64,000 nt of DNA from Byssochlamys sp. IMV 00236 (lineage: Eukaryota > Ascomycota > Eurotiomycetes > Eurotiales > Thermoascaceae), in contig MSJH02000799.1 of assembly GCA_001931875.2 (NCBI GenBank), positions 248,001 through 312,000 of the forward strand. The letters run 5' to 3'. A program made the translations under genes and the position numbers. Below are positions 1 through 10,532 of the stretch, one piece after another. Below the pieces are notes generated by a model. That model was not told where the DNA came from. It searched no databases and saw nothing but the letters and a program-made list of their open reading frames with translations. Position 1 is the stretch's first letter, and every line of letters begins with the position of its first letter.

Positions 1-1
1 T

Positions 2-2053
2 CGATGGACACCTCCAAGACGCCCACCTGGTCGTCCAGGGCTGCGCATTTCCATGTCAATGTCAAAGCTCAACAGCAGACGTCCCAATTACTTCGTGGAT
101 GACTATCATCAAGTAGATACCAGTCCGCAAGCCCTCAGTCCTCCCTCCTTGGGTCCGCCCAGGTTCCCTTCCCATGTATCCGACAAATATGGGGATGACC
201 CCGGCAGATGCAGTATGAATTCCGCTATCACGAGTTCGAGTGTTGAGCAAACTAGCGGGACAGAGCGGAGCAGTGTTATGACAAAGAGTAGCTCGGTCAC
301 GGACTTGTCGCCAGACACGCCAGATGGGCCGTACGCACCTTACGAGAAAGACGGAGGCATGAGCGTTGAAGATGCTATCTCCATGTATCTGGACGGGTTT
401 AGTGATGTGCCAGAGGAGGATACCGATGAGGTAGAGCGGCAGGACGTCATTGCCACAGGCGACTCTGATCAGGCATCCGGCCCTACAGAGACTGATGAGG
501 AATTCGAAGTATCGTCACCGAGATATGAGATCGCGGCGGAAGATGAGCATAACTGGTCTTCTAATCCTACGGAACTCGACGAGCAAGCGGAAAGGCGCAC
601 AGAGAGCCTGTTGGAGGCTATGGGCACCTCGATGGGAGATACAGCAGAGATCCCTGAATACGAGACAGATAATCCGAGTCCGGCAGATCAAGCTTCTGAA
701 GAGTCGGTCAGACCTCCGGTGCAAGAAACCAAGATTATTGTCCCAGGTGTCGTTCCACCGCCCTTGCTCTCGGGGTCAGGGGACAGAGACCGCTACGGAT
801 TCCGCAAGGCAACCCATCACGTCACCATAGATCAATATGAATCCTGGAATCGACAATACACTAAATTTCAGGAACATCGGAAATTGAAATGGCGCGAATT
901 ACTCAAGGAGAGTAACTTGGACGCTACGGATCCCTCTGCCTTCCCTCCCAAGTCAAACAAGATCAAACGTTATATTCGAAAGGGGATACCTTCAGAATAC
1001 CGGGGTGCTGCTTGGTTTTGGTACGCCGGCGGATTCGACCACCTACATCGAAACCCAGGTCTCTATGATCAGCTCGTCGAACGCGCCATGGGGTCACCGA
1101 CCAACGATGACAAGGAACATATCGAACGTGATCTCCATCGTACATTTCCCGATAATATCCATTTTAAACCTGAGATGCCGGTCAACTCGGAGGGCATGGA
1201 TAGTAGCTCTGGTAGCAGCAACCCAATATACAGCTCAGCCATCGTGGAAACAGAGCTGATCCGATCCCTACGTCATGTGCTGTATGCTTTCTCCCTTCAT
1301 AACCCCAGGGTTGGCTATACTCAGTCTCTCAATTTCATTACTGGCATGCTCCTTCTCTTCCTTCCGGAGGAGAAAGCGTTTTGGATGCTACATATTATTA
1401 CATCCGTGTTACTTCCAGGCACCCACGAAATCAGTCTTGAAGGTGCCAACGTCGATCTCTGGATCCTCATGGTCCTGTTGAGGGAATCCCTTCCTTCAAT
1501 CTACAACAAGGTTGCCAGCGCTGGTCCAACGACATCCAAGACCAAGGTCCCAGCGATGACCGTGCAGACCCGGTTGCCTGATGTTACGCTTGGTCTAACT
1601 AACTGGCTGATGTCGCTATTCATTGGCAGTCTTCCTCTGGAGACTACTCTTCGCGTGTGGGACGTTTTCTTTTATGAAGGCTCAAAGACTTTCTTCCGAG
1701 TGGCGCTCGCGATATTCAAAGCAAGTGAAAAGGAAATTCTCGCCGTGTCTGACCCTATGGAAGTTTTCCAGATAATACAAACCGTGCCTAAGAAGTTGCT
1801 GGATGCGAATTCGTTACTCGAGGAGAGTTTTGCACGACGATATCGTGTTGGTCAGGGTAGGGTCGACTCCCTGAGAGCAGCGAGACGGGTGGCCGTCAGA
1901 GAGGAAAAGTTGCGGCGATCAATGATGGGCAATGCAGGACCGCTGAATGAAGCGGCCCGACCATCGACGAGTCGAGCCAAGAGCCCCATGCCAGCCTTAG
2001 AGCATGGCATCGCAGATACATGGCGCAATATGAAGCATCACGCCTTTCGATGA
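2..2053 (+). CDS. TBC-domain Rab GTPase-activating protein (5' end may lie outside window)
   Basis: Rab-GAPs of the TBC family stimulate GTP hydrolysis by Rab GTPases in vesicle traffic. The first ATG in the window is at 53 and gives 666 residues, but the frame stays open to base 2, so the true start may lie upstream. The first 270 or so residues are Ser/Glu/Asp-rich and probably disordered. The TBC domain begins near residue 305 with RKGIPSEYRG. The arginine-finger motif IERDLHRTFPDN is near residue 357 and the glutamine-finger motif GYTQSLNF near residue 420, so both catalytic fingers are present. The domain ends with a typical VWDVFFYEG segment near residue 540. No intron is needed. The Rab substrate cannot be told from sequence. 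The family call is firm; the start is uncertain. Confidence 0.88.
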   Translation, partial: RWTPPRRPPGRPGLRISMSMSKLNSRRPNYFVDDYHQVDTSPQALSPPSLGPPRFPSHVSDKYGDDPGRCSMNSAITSSSVEQTSGTERSSVMTKSSSVTDLSPDTPDGPYAPYEKDGGMSVEDAISMYLDGFSDVPEEDTDEVERQDVIATGDSDQASGPTETDEEFEVSSPRYEIAAEDEHNWSSNPTELDEQAERRTESLLEAMGTSMGDTAEIPEYETDNPSPADQASEESVRPPVQETKIIVPGVVPPPLLSGSGDRDRYGFRKATHHVTIDQYESWNRQYTKFQEHRKLKWRELLKESNLDATDPSAFPPKSNKIKRYIRKGIPSEYRGAAWFWYAGGFDHLHRNPGLYDQLVERAMGSPTNDDKEHIERDLHRTFPDNIHFKPEMPVNSEGMDSSSGSSNPIYSSAIVETELIRSLRHVLYAFSLHNPRVGYTQSLNFITGMLLLFLPEEKAFWMLHIITSVLLPGTHEISLEGANVDLWILMVLLRESLPSIYNKVASAGPTTSKTKVPAMTVQTRLPDVTLGLTNWLMSLFIGSLPLETTLRVWDVFFYEGSKTFFRVALAIFKASEKEILAVSDPMEVFQIIQTVPKKLLDANSLLEESFARRYRVGQGRVDSLRAARRVAVREEKLRRSMMGNAGPLNEAARPSTSRAKSPMPALEHGIADTWRNMKHHAFR

Positions 2054-2851
2054 GGCCTGCAAGCGTTGGGTTAATAAAAGAGCAAAAGAAACACAAAGCC
2101 CACAACAGCATTAGAATTCGTTGAGCGATCCTTGTCTTTGCCTTTCTTACCAGTCTTTCTGCCGGCGATGGATGTGACCGTTTTGATACCCCGAGGACTC
2201 CTAGGCTCTTTATTATTATTCTTTTTTGGGACCTCTCGTCGACGACGTACATTTTTTCTCTCTAACTTTGCATTCTCTGTCTATAGACCTAGCGATAGAA
2301 TTCTTCTGAACGTACATACATATTTCTATGAAGACCTCGAGTCAGTGTTCCACACGCATTTTATGAATACATATCTTCCTATATTATTATATTTATCTGG
2401 CATCAGAGGTAAACAAACATAGCTAAGAAAATGTGAAGCCAAGCAATTCTTAGCATCTGCGATCCATGCATAACTAGTCTCATCTTCATTGACTACTATA
2501 ATACTTCCATTACTTCGAGCTGCCATAAGACCATTGGCTGTCTTTGAATCAGTAAGTACACTTTATTTACCAAATATAAAAATTCCATTAAGATGTGATC
2601 ATGTCATTTCATTCTAATTCCTTCATCACTAAACCAGTGAAAAAGCTCCCATGCTAATAATCTATATAACTATTCCACAGATAAAAAAGGTATTCCCTCC
2701 ATGCTAACCAACTATCGTCGTTCATATCCCGGAAATGAGAAAACAAATGTACGCGCGCCGCACGACAAGGCATTGAGTCATTACTGTTTTTCTTCAACAA
2801 TTTCGAACTCCACCACTTTGTGTTTTTGTTTTTATTTTGTCCGATGTTTTC
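2054..2851. other. Intergenic, convergent 3' ends
   Basis: This is AT-rich spacer between the 3' ends of the TBC and CFEM genes. It contains T-rich stretches and candidate polyadenylation context but no open frame with protein-like character. I see no RNA gene or mobile element. Confidence 0.5.
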
Positions 2852-3739
2852 TCATAGGGCGGCCAAAGCAGCGAAGAATGAAATGGCGAGAGGAGCGACG
2901 AGGCTAGGTAGGGACTGAGCACCGCTACCATGGAAAACAGTGTCGCTGGGAGAAGCAGGGCCGCTGGTCCCGGCCGGGCTGGCGCCGCTAGCGCTGGTGG
3001 AAGTGCCAGAACCAGAACCAGAACCGGAGCTGGAGCTGGAGGGAGCGTTGGTCGGGGAGACACCACTAGATCCAGAGGGAACAGCCGCAGAGCTGGAGCC
3101 GGCAGCAGCGGGAGAAGAAGCGGCGGGAGAACCACCAGAGGGAGGAGCGGCAACAGGGACAGCACCGCCGGGAGTAGAGCCGGAGGAGGGAGTAGATTCA
3201 GGGCTAGTGCCAGATGCAGAGGAAGAGGGAGAGGGAGAACCAGAGCCGGATTCACAGGGGCACGAGCATTCAGTAGATTCGCGGCGCAGAGGTTGAGAAC
3301 CGGAGAGGGCTCCTAGAAGAGATGGCGCAGAGGATGTAGCGGAGGATGGAGTCTTGCATAAATTCTCAGCGAATGTGAGGGCCTCTGTAAGGACCATGTT
3401 GGATTAGATATTGAGATCTAGGTATAGTTATCATTGTTGAAGCTGCTTCACTTACCTGTCTGGGCAGACGGCATGCACTTCTGGGTAATGGTGTCCTTGA
3501 CCTTGCCTAGGAAGGATGAGTCACCGCACAAGCAGCTGATGTCACTGGGCGAGCAGTTAGGCAGCTTGATGTTGCTCAGAACAGCTGTCTGTGTATATTG
3601 TCAGTATTTGCTTCACTTCATATCCAACTCCGTTTCTCTGGTTATTACTCACAGCACATCCGATCAAGTCGGGCGACTGGGCGGCCGCAAGCTGAGTAGC
3701 GGCACCAGCGAGGGCAATGACAGAGATGAAGTTGCGCAT
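2852..3739 (-). CDS. GPI-anchored CFEM-like surface protein
   Basis: Three exons (3739-3653, 3588-3456, 3384-2852) give 250 residues. The start MRNFISVIALAGAATQLAAA is a clear signal peptide. The mature N-terminus has a CFEM-like core: Cys in LIGCA, Cys in LPNCS, the SDISCLC block with the Asp before the CxC, then KCMP and NLCK. A classical CFEM has eight cysteines; I find six in the core, with an additional CSCPC cluster further on. From about residue 110 the protein is Ser/Gly/Pro/Ala-rich, as in cell-wall spacer domains. It ends in a hydrophobic tail (VAPLAISFFAALAAL), which fits GPI anchoring. CFEM proteins act at the wall in heme/iron uptake or adhesion; which applies here is unknown. 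Antisense open frames over the spacer are composition artefacts. Confidence 0.85.
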
Positions 3740-6700
3740 GTTGATAGTAATAGACGTGATATGTGTTTGTTGTCTGTGAGATTCAAAGGGTTGCCGGCGG
3801 TATATCCCTTGAGGTCGGATCGAACGATATCGTCGTTGTTGCTGCTGCGATGCGAATGGAGACACAAACAGCGGCTATCAGGCCGTAGATATAGCTTTTG
3901 ACTCCATACTCAGCGTTCATCCATGGTAGATGAATCTCGGTAACATGCCTCCTGACAGAGGAATGTGCTGTAGTGGCGGCCGCCGCGAAAAATGATCCTC
4001 GTGTCTCGGTTCTGGAATGTTAGCAGTGGGACATCACTGGCATAAGCCTGGTTTACCACGCGCTCGAAAAAGGCTTAAGTTCTCCGGAAAATTTGTGACC
4101 GCTCGCGATTCAGGAAAGATCTGACGCGGTGGAATCACACTGCGTGCCTCGTTCGATGAAGATCCGTCGCTCACGGTATGGCATCCTGGAATCTGTCAGC
4201 CTCCCGAGCCCGCACAGGAAGGAAAAGAAAGCCTGTCTCGTCTAGGATTTCTAGTATTAGAACTCGCGAGTATCTTCGTAGGTGGCTCAGACTCGCTGGG
4301 AGAGATGTTTCGCGCCGCATCTTCCCACAGCTTATGGTAATGCTGGAAGTCTTGCCCCAGGTTTCCAGCCACAAGTATACTGTACCATACATATCATGCC
4401 CAAACATGACCCGCACGAATCAATGGCTAAGCAGAAAACAAAAAGTCATGTCTATGCGCGCTTCGTATATCCCATATTTCCATCCTGGAAATATCTGAGT
4501 GCTCGCTCTTTACATCACATTTCCAGTTCCAAACGGGGCACCTACTTATGTGAAATTTCAGCGGCTGGATACAACAGTCGATCCCTCGAAGTGGACGACA
4601 CCGCTGGCTCTGCTCTGGCTCTATCTAATTCCTTTTCTAATTCCTTTTCCGACATGGAGCTAGTCACTACTTCAAGTAGCCATCAATTCAATTATTCCGG
4701 TCCTCGGGTTTTTGGAACATAGGTAATATTGTGCATAGTATCCTTTTGTGAAAGACAATTCTGAAGCTTCTTCCCGGCCACCATCTGTCGCTATTCACCT
4801 TCGTCCTCCTTTCCTAGCACAGTGATGGAACCCAAAAAGAGGAGACTCCATCAGCAACTCCATAGAGTCTGGATATATCACCTATGAGAAATCAAATCAC
4901 CTTGCAATCTAGGATCTCGGCACCAAACTCGCAGTCCGTATAATATCCAATCCGCTCCTGCAGTAGCAGGTCGCGCTCCAGCCGGATAAGCTCCTTTCAT
5001 GACCCAATAATAAAATACATAATAGAACTGTTCATATGATATGACCGTGCAAATGTCACGGATTATTCAGATCGCCATATGTGCCTGTAACGTTGCTTGA
5101 CGCGACTGCAACGATACTTAAGTGTGTCGCGACAGGTGGGTCGTCACCCAGGAACTGAGAAAAATGTCCAGTAGAAGAAAGAGATTTTGAGATCTTTCGA
5201 AAATACTCTGAGTAGCGGCGATGAGGATCTTGTCTTTGCATCGTTGGCTGTTCTTTTTGGAGAGTAAAGTCGAAACTTGTACTCTCCTGACTACAAAACT
5301 GACAGTGCGTTAGGGAAATGTAGTTTTATATTATGTTGTGCGGTAAGAGCTGTCGTTTCGAATATATATTTTAGATCGTAAGGGCGTCCATACGATGGTC
5401 TCTTGGCCCAATTGTTGCTACTTTACTACCATTTTATCAGATGGGATGCCTCTTTCCATGCGCTCATAATATATAGTTACTCCATCATCGACGGAAAGTA
5501 AACAAAACATTGTTGTATACAAAGTTTCCGTCAGGGATATCCGAACTTTCGGCAAATCTACTGCGCCCCTTCTGTATGCCGATTATTGGAACTTAACAGC
5601 CGGACTCTTTGTAAAAGCCGAAATAGTATCCAAGCACCATTAACTGTGTCTAGATGGAGTATGAAAAAACCTAGTTGGACGTTGTCTCCATCTGGAGTCC
5701 TATATTCTCGGAGACAGAAGACCCAAAGCCAAGCTGAAGAGACAAAACTACCTAGCTAATTATGCTGGTTTCTCACACTGTGAACTCTGATTTTCAACCA
5801 ATAAAAGCTTATTCTGTCTTACGCATCCTCAAACGCTCGCGGGTAGTTTTCAAGTCGGTAGATGGACACAGAAGAATAGGGTTCCACCGAAGGTGCCCGG
5901 CCGTCTTGGCCCCCTCTTTATTCCGATGGCCATTCAATACACTATAATGCCTTTACGAGAACCTGTTGGATATTTCCTTTCCTCGATCCTTCTATACGCT
6001 TCAAAAAATACCTACATGAGAATAGCGACTGGTTTTCACCCCTACCGGCATGCATATTGATCAGGGATATGTCTGCTTTCTATGTAAGCATGGAAATTTT
6101 AGAGCCGAATAAAACGATAAAAGAAGCGAGAAGGGGCGAAAGCTTAGAAACAATAATGAATTCTTTCTACTCTTATAAAAGCATCTGGTGTCGGGTTGAG
6201 TCGAGACTCCAAGTGTCTTAGACATTATCTGCAAGGGTGTGGAAACTATTGAGGCCATACAAAGGGTAAAGCGATCCGACAACATATGCAACTCGACAAA
6301 ATGTATCATAATTCCTCCTGGTACACAAAAGAATCAACAGAAATCCAAAGAATTTCGTTTCCTTTTCTTTTTTTATTTTCTTATTGAATAGGAGCACAAA
6401 TTGTTAGATAGACCCTGTGACAATAATCCTTCTACCCAACGTCTTTATTTAACTTTACATTGTGGTGGTATCGCTATCGCTGTTTTACGGCTCTATGTCT
6501 CCTACCTACAGCTTTATACTAAGCATGGTCTAAAGTTTATAATAACGTACGTGTATTTAAGCTCTTTATCAGTTTTCTGTTAAGGCTAGAATGAATAGAC
6601 TTCCTTATTAACAATAGAATATCTGCCGGCATTCAGGAAGGAGGTAAAATTCTCCTGTTTTTTTAAGGTAATTTAAAGAAACAAACTTCTAATCTGATAA

Positions 6701-7488
6701 GTAGCCGCATCTTTATACCCATTCTTAGACAAAACATCTTATCCCCGTCCCTGATTCTTCTAGCTTCCAAATGAAGAGCTATCTAAAACAGTTTCAGGTG
6801 GCTAATAAGTGGCTACGCGCGAACAATATCATCTTTTAAGACCTGCTAGATTACCAGAAGTCTCTATATAGCCTATAATATGCTTTATAATCCTTCGAAT
6901 AGGAATCAATCGGAGGAAACAGTGAGAAACAGTTGTTAGAATTGAGATATCTTTGATATTATGTTGGCCGTGGTTCCTGAAAGAAAAATAGCTTGCGTCT
7001 CAGCGCACATTCGCTTGTTAAGATCTCCTTTACTGGCAGTATTCAACGAATCTAGAGTAAAGCTCGCTGAGCTTGAATTTTCTAGCAACTAGCCCAGCTT
7101 CTTTATCTCTGTGGGTGAAGCTAGAAAGGCGTGGGAGAAACCCGACAGAAAGGGCTGTCTGTAGGCAGGCTCCGACAATAGTTATTCACAAAGAGAAGGA
7201 CAAAGATCTTCTGAAGAGACAATAAATGAATAGAGCCTTTGTTTGGCTTTCATAGAGGTGAATATCAAGATGTATTTATTACCTGCTGTAGTTGTATCGC
7301 CAGATATCGAGATCAAGATTCTTCTGGCTTTAGCTACAATCGTTGATATCTTCTTGAGTAAGTAGAAATAGCTTAATGCGCATTCTACGTCCATTTGGTG
7401 CTTGACAGAGGCTGACAGAGGTATAGCATTGTGCTGCCATTCGTGCCATTCTAATTCGACGAGACCGCCCTCCTGGGAATTACCCAAG
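3740..7488. other. 3.7 kb gene-poor AT-rich stretch
   Basis: No open frame here has protein-like composition, a family motif or a plausible splice structure. The first 250 bases are the CFEM promoter. From about 5.3 to 7.1 kb the sequence is notably AT-rich with many TA steps, unlike the GC-balanced gene blocks on both sides. This could be decayed repeat sequence, possibly changed by repeat-induced point mutation. I could not identify terminal repeats or transposase remnants by eye. Confidence 0.4.
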
Positions 7489-8051
7489 ATGACCGTAAGT
7501 ATGCTCGGATATCACCATCTCAGACTAATACATATTGATCCAATCTGTTACAGTATTTCGACAGGCGAGTCATTCGCCACTATCTGGATAATGTCAACCT
7601 GATGACCCCGGAGGATACTGTGGATCAGCTGTGGATCAACATTTTGCGCTACTATTTCAACGATCTCGATTGCTTTGGGATCGAAGCCCAATCCAGGCCA
7701 CACCAAAGCTATGGCTATAGATCCAACGTAGTCGTTGCAAACGTGAGGAACTATATGATGGCAAAATTCCTTTTCGTCGAGAACAAGCGCAGCTCCTTCG
7801 AAGATGATCCGACAATTTGGGATAATACCCGCGACCAATTGGAAGACTATATGCGGGGGGCTCGAAACGATCAGGGCCACATACAAACCTTGTACGGAAT
7901 TGTGGGCATTGGGAATTGGGCCCTTTTTTACCAGCTCCCAATGAATGGCACAGCCCTCGTCCCTTATGGACCGGCTCAAAAGCTAAACATTGAAGACGAC
8001 GCTGACACGATCGATCACATACTTCAGGATCTAGCGACCAGATACCGTTGA
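7489..8051 (+). CDS. Small ExK (PD-(D/E)XK-like) fungal protein
   Basis: A six-base first exon (ATG ACC, 7489-7494) is followed by an intron (7495-7553, GTAAGT..CAG) and an exon 7554-8051, giving 167 residues. The pattern resembles a fungal family with a restriction-endonuclease-like core: FLFVENKRSS (Glu78-x-Lys80), then an IWDNTRDQLEDYM helix with Gln97, then LYGIVGIGNWALFYQLP. In relatives as I recall them, an Asp sits about 18-20 residues before the ExK; here that area reads YRSNVVVANVR, so the acidic residue may be lost. The substrate is unknown. The gene lies tail to tail with the F-box gene, 41 bp away, inside the AT-rich accessory block. The tiny first exon makes the start uncertain; an upstream exon in the same frame could exist. 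Confidence 0.55.
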
Positions 8052-8092
8052 ATTATGATCGGGAAAACAGATGTATGATCGAGATATGGCTC

Positions 8093-10532
8093 CTAGCCTT
8101 CTATTGCGACTGATATGACTCCGAGACTAAGAATTTCATTCTCGTAATTCTGATATTCGTGCTTAGCTTTGAAACACTTAGCTTGTAGAAGAAGGGATTA
8201 TCTTATTAATGCTTACCTGAACTGCATAAAATCCAACAACAGTTGTACCCGGCGCGGGGTCCAAACGCTCATATGATAGTGTCTGTAGTGTCTGTTCATA
8301 TTGTTCTCCGTACTTCCTTGGGTCCTTCAAGGAAAGGGATCGCCCGCGATTCGTAGAAATCTATTATATAGGGCTCAGTTAGTATTCAAGGAGAGGCAAA
8401 TCTTGTCCATGCGTATCGATAGAATTTCATATACCTTGTAACGAAGTGGTACACCCTGCTTAAAGCGATGGTGAGGGTTTTGATCACTAGTAGGGACTTG
8501 GACAGCAACCTGAAGCGAATCAATCCTTTCTCCACCTGGTCCATCAATAAAAAACATAGACTCTTTTTCGATAAAATACTCATCGATAAAATACTCATCG
8601 ATAAAACCAGATGGATCATAACCAAGACGAAACGTGACACATGGAAGTTGTCCGTCCTGGTAGAAGAATTTCATCCGGTAGGAAAGCATATCAACGGATA
8701 TTGCGGTCAAATGCGCGAGTTCATGACCGTCAGAACCACCAAACAGAGTCCAGTATGCCGGCTGATATCCAGAAATTAATGGATCTTCTCCCATAAAGGA
8801 CCCCTCATTCAAGCATAGATTCGGTGGAGGGATATGGGGATACCACAGGGCGTTCTGCCTAAAATCATCCTGTAGGCTTTTGTTCTCGGCAATCGATACC
8901 CTTTTTCCTATCGCTATGCTGATCATTTTATATTGCTATTGGAAGTCGTCAGCTACATATGAGAGCGCAAGGCATGATGGCAAGCCAGATTCAGGGGTAG
9001 GAGAAGATGAAGACAGGGGTTAAACAGGCTGACATCAAACGTAAACTCAAGCGCATCTATCTCCACATCTGATACCAGTCGACTGGTTATACAAGCCTTA
9101 TCGCACTGCAGGTGCCATCTTGGATCGAAATCTGTGGGGCTTCCCAGCCATTGCGAGGAGTTGGGAGTCGTTATAGGTTTCAATGCGCGGATGCCTCCAC
9201 TGCCTACAGCAACTTCAAAGCCTCTTAAAGACCGAATAGCTAGCATAACATGCTCGCCTGGAAGCTTATATCCGACGCTTATCATTGAGTTATCCTCACG
9301 GATGAGATCCATACCTGTTATATACGTTCTGTCTCTCTCGTGCAGAATAGACGCCCTGATCCCTGTAAGGCATTGTGGGATAGAGATGGTTTGCTTATAC
9401 GATGCCTCCAGGTAACGGTAAGTTTTGGAAACGATAGTTTCATCGTCAGGAAATATAGCTCCTTGTACCACCTTCCACTCCCAACGACGGGTTCGCTCTT
9501 CCTCAAAAGTCATAACTCTATGGTCTTCTGCTGTGGATTTCATAGTCGCGGTGGTTTTCAGCCACTGGTGCATATCCCAAATTTGCTTTCTAATTTCGAG
9601 TTGATCGACGTGAACCGGGATCTTATCAGCGGCGCGGTAGAGAAGCTGCCAATCCACAGTCGGACAAGATTTTCTCTTTTTGAGATCTGTGAGTAAATAA
9701 CCTAGAAAACCACAATCTTGGTTTACATAGAACCGAGTCTTCCAAAAAGTCTGACTTGCAAATATATCGAGCATTGCTCGCGAAGCAAGACGGAGGTTAA
9801 ACATCTCCGCTGTTGATAAGTACGTTGCTATCTCCTCTCGGATCTCAAATGGAAGTATTCCCAGAGGGTCTGTCATGGTACTTTGGGTGCCATACAGACT
9901 ATTGGCTACTCTTTGCTTTGGTTTCTGGATGACACTTGTAGACTGCACCACGTCCTCGATGGTCGGAACGTCGCATGGATCAGGCTTTTCGCAACCAAAA
10001 CGACATACATCTATCGAGATTCCTCAGCATTCATAGAGAATCTTAATATAAGTCAATCAAGGGAAGTCATCACGTACTACGCATCTTTAGGAGCACGGAA
10101 CAAACCTCAAAAAGCCGGTCCAGACGAAGTTCCCCTGGCCCAAAATGCTCCATCAGAAGGTTCCAACAAGCCTCATGGAATAGGAATGCGTTTTGTTCGA
10201 TGTCGTCCGGTGTCGGCCATAGGTGGATGAATCCACCGTGACAGATGGTATCCCACCGCGCAGTTTCTTCGACAGGAAGTACGAAGCGGTTGCGGTAGTT
10301 CTCGTTGAAAGCGATGCCGGAGAGTCGAATCCCGTCTGAAGCCACGTATACTATATATGTACGGGTTAAAGACCGTTCTCGTCATATTTCAGAGGCAGCG
10401 GTACTGGTTGAAGTATAGATGCCTTTTGGGTCACTTACTTGCTCGAAACGTCTGGATCCAAGCTGGTCTCCACCCAACACGGATTCCACAGGATACACAG
10501 GATCTAATGGCTACTCCTGACCGGATTTCCAT
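8093..10532 (-). CDS. Fungal F-box protein, six exons
   Basis: Exons 10532-10439, 10350-10078, 10010-9034, 8935-8435, 8360-8217 and 8149-8093 join in phase to 681 residues. Exon 1 carries CVSCGIRVGW and leads into FRAIYVASDGIRLSG, the usual opening of a large ascomycete F-box family. The F-box (ILPFEIREEIATYLSTAEM through NLRLASRAM) lies at about residues 168-215. Later hallmarks are NALWYPHIPPPNLCLNE, a FIDGPGGE segment, ISTNRGRS, PAPGTTVVGFYAVQ and the C-terminal LSLGVISV. The intron after exon 4 has a perfect TACTAAC branch site. F-box proteins recruit substrates to SCF ubiquitin ligases; the substrate is unknown. Oddities: the exon 3 donor is GTCAGC, and the piece between LFEVCSVL and CRFGCEK looks shorter than in relatives. 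The first and third donors are the least certain. Confidence 0.78.
8572..8604. repeat. 15-bp tandem repeat inside F-box gene
   Basis: The unit ATAAAATACTCATCG occurs twice in direct tandem and begins a third time. On the coding strand it encodes a duplicated FIDEY pentapeptide, so the frame is kept. It looks like a recent slippage expansion. Confidence 0.8.

Noticed and set aside
2930..3316. Two plus-strand open frames of 118-128 codons opposite the CFEM gene's spacer
   Set aside because: They consist of Gly/Arg or Glu/Pro repeats that mirror the Ser/Gly/Pro repeat of the real minus-strand exon; composition artefacts.
4178..4722. Overlapping plus-strand frames of 106 and 146 codons
   Set aside because: No start context, motif or splice support, and no protein-like composition; left as intergenic.
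5056..5241. Minus-strand 61-codon frame resembling a short peptide
   Set aside because: No signal peptide, motif or repeats; too little to call a gene.
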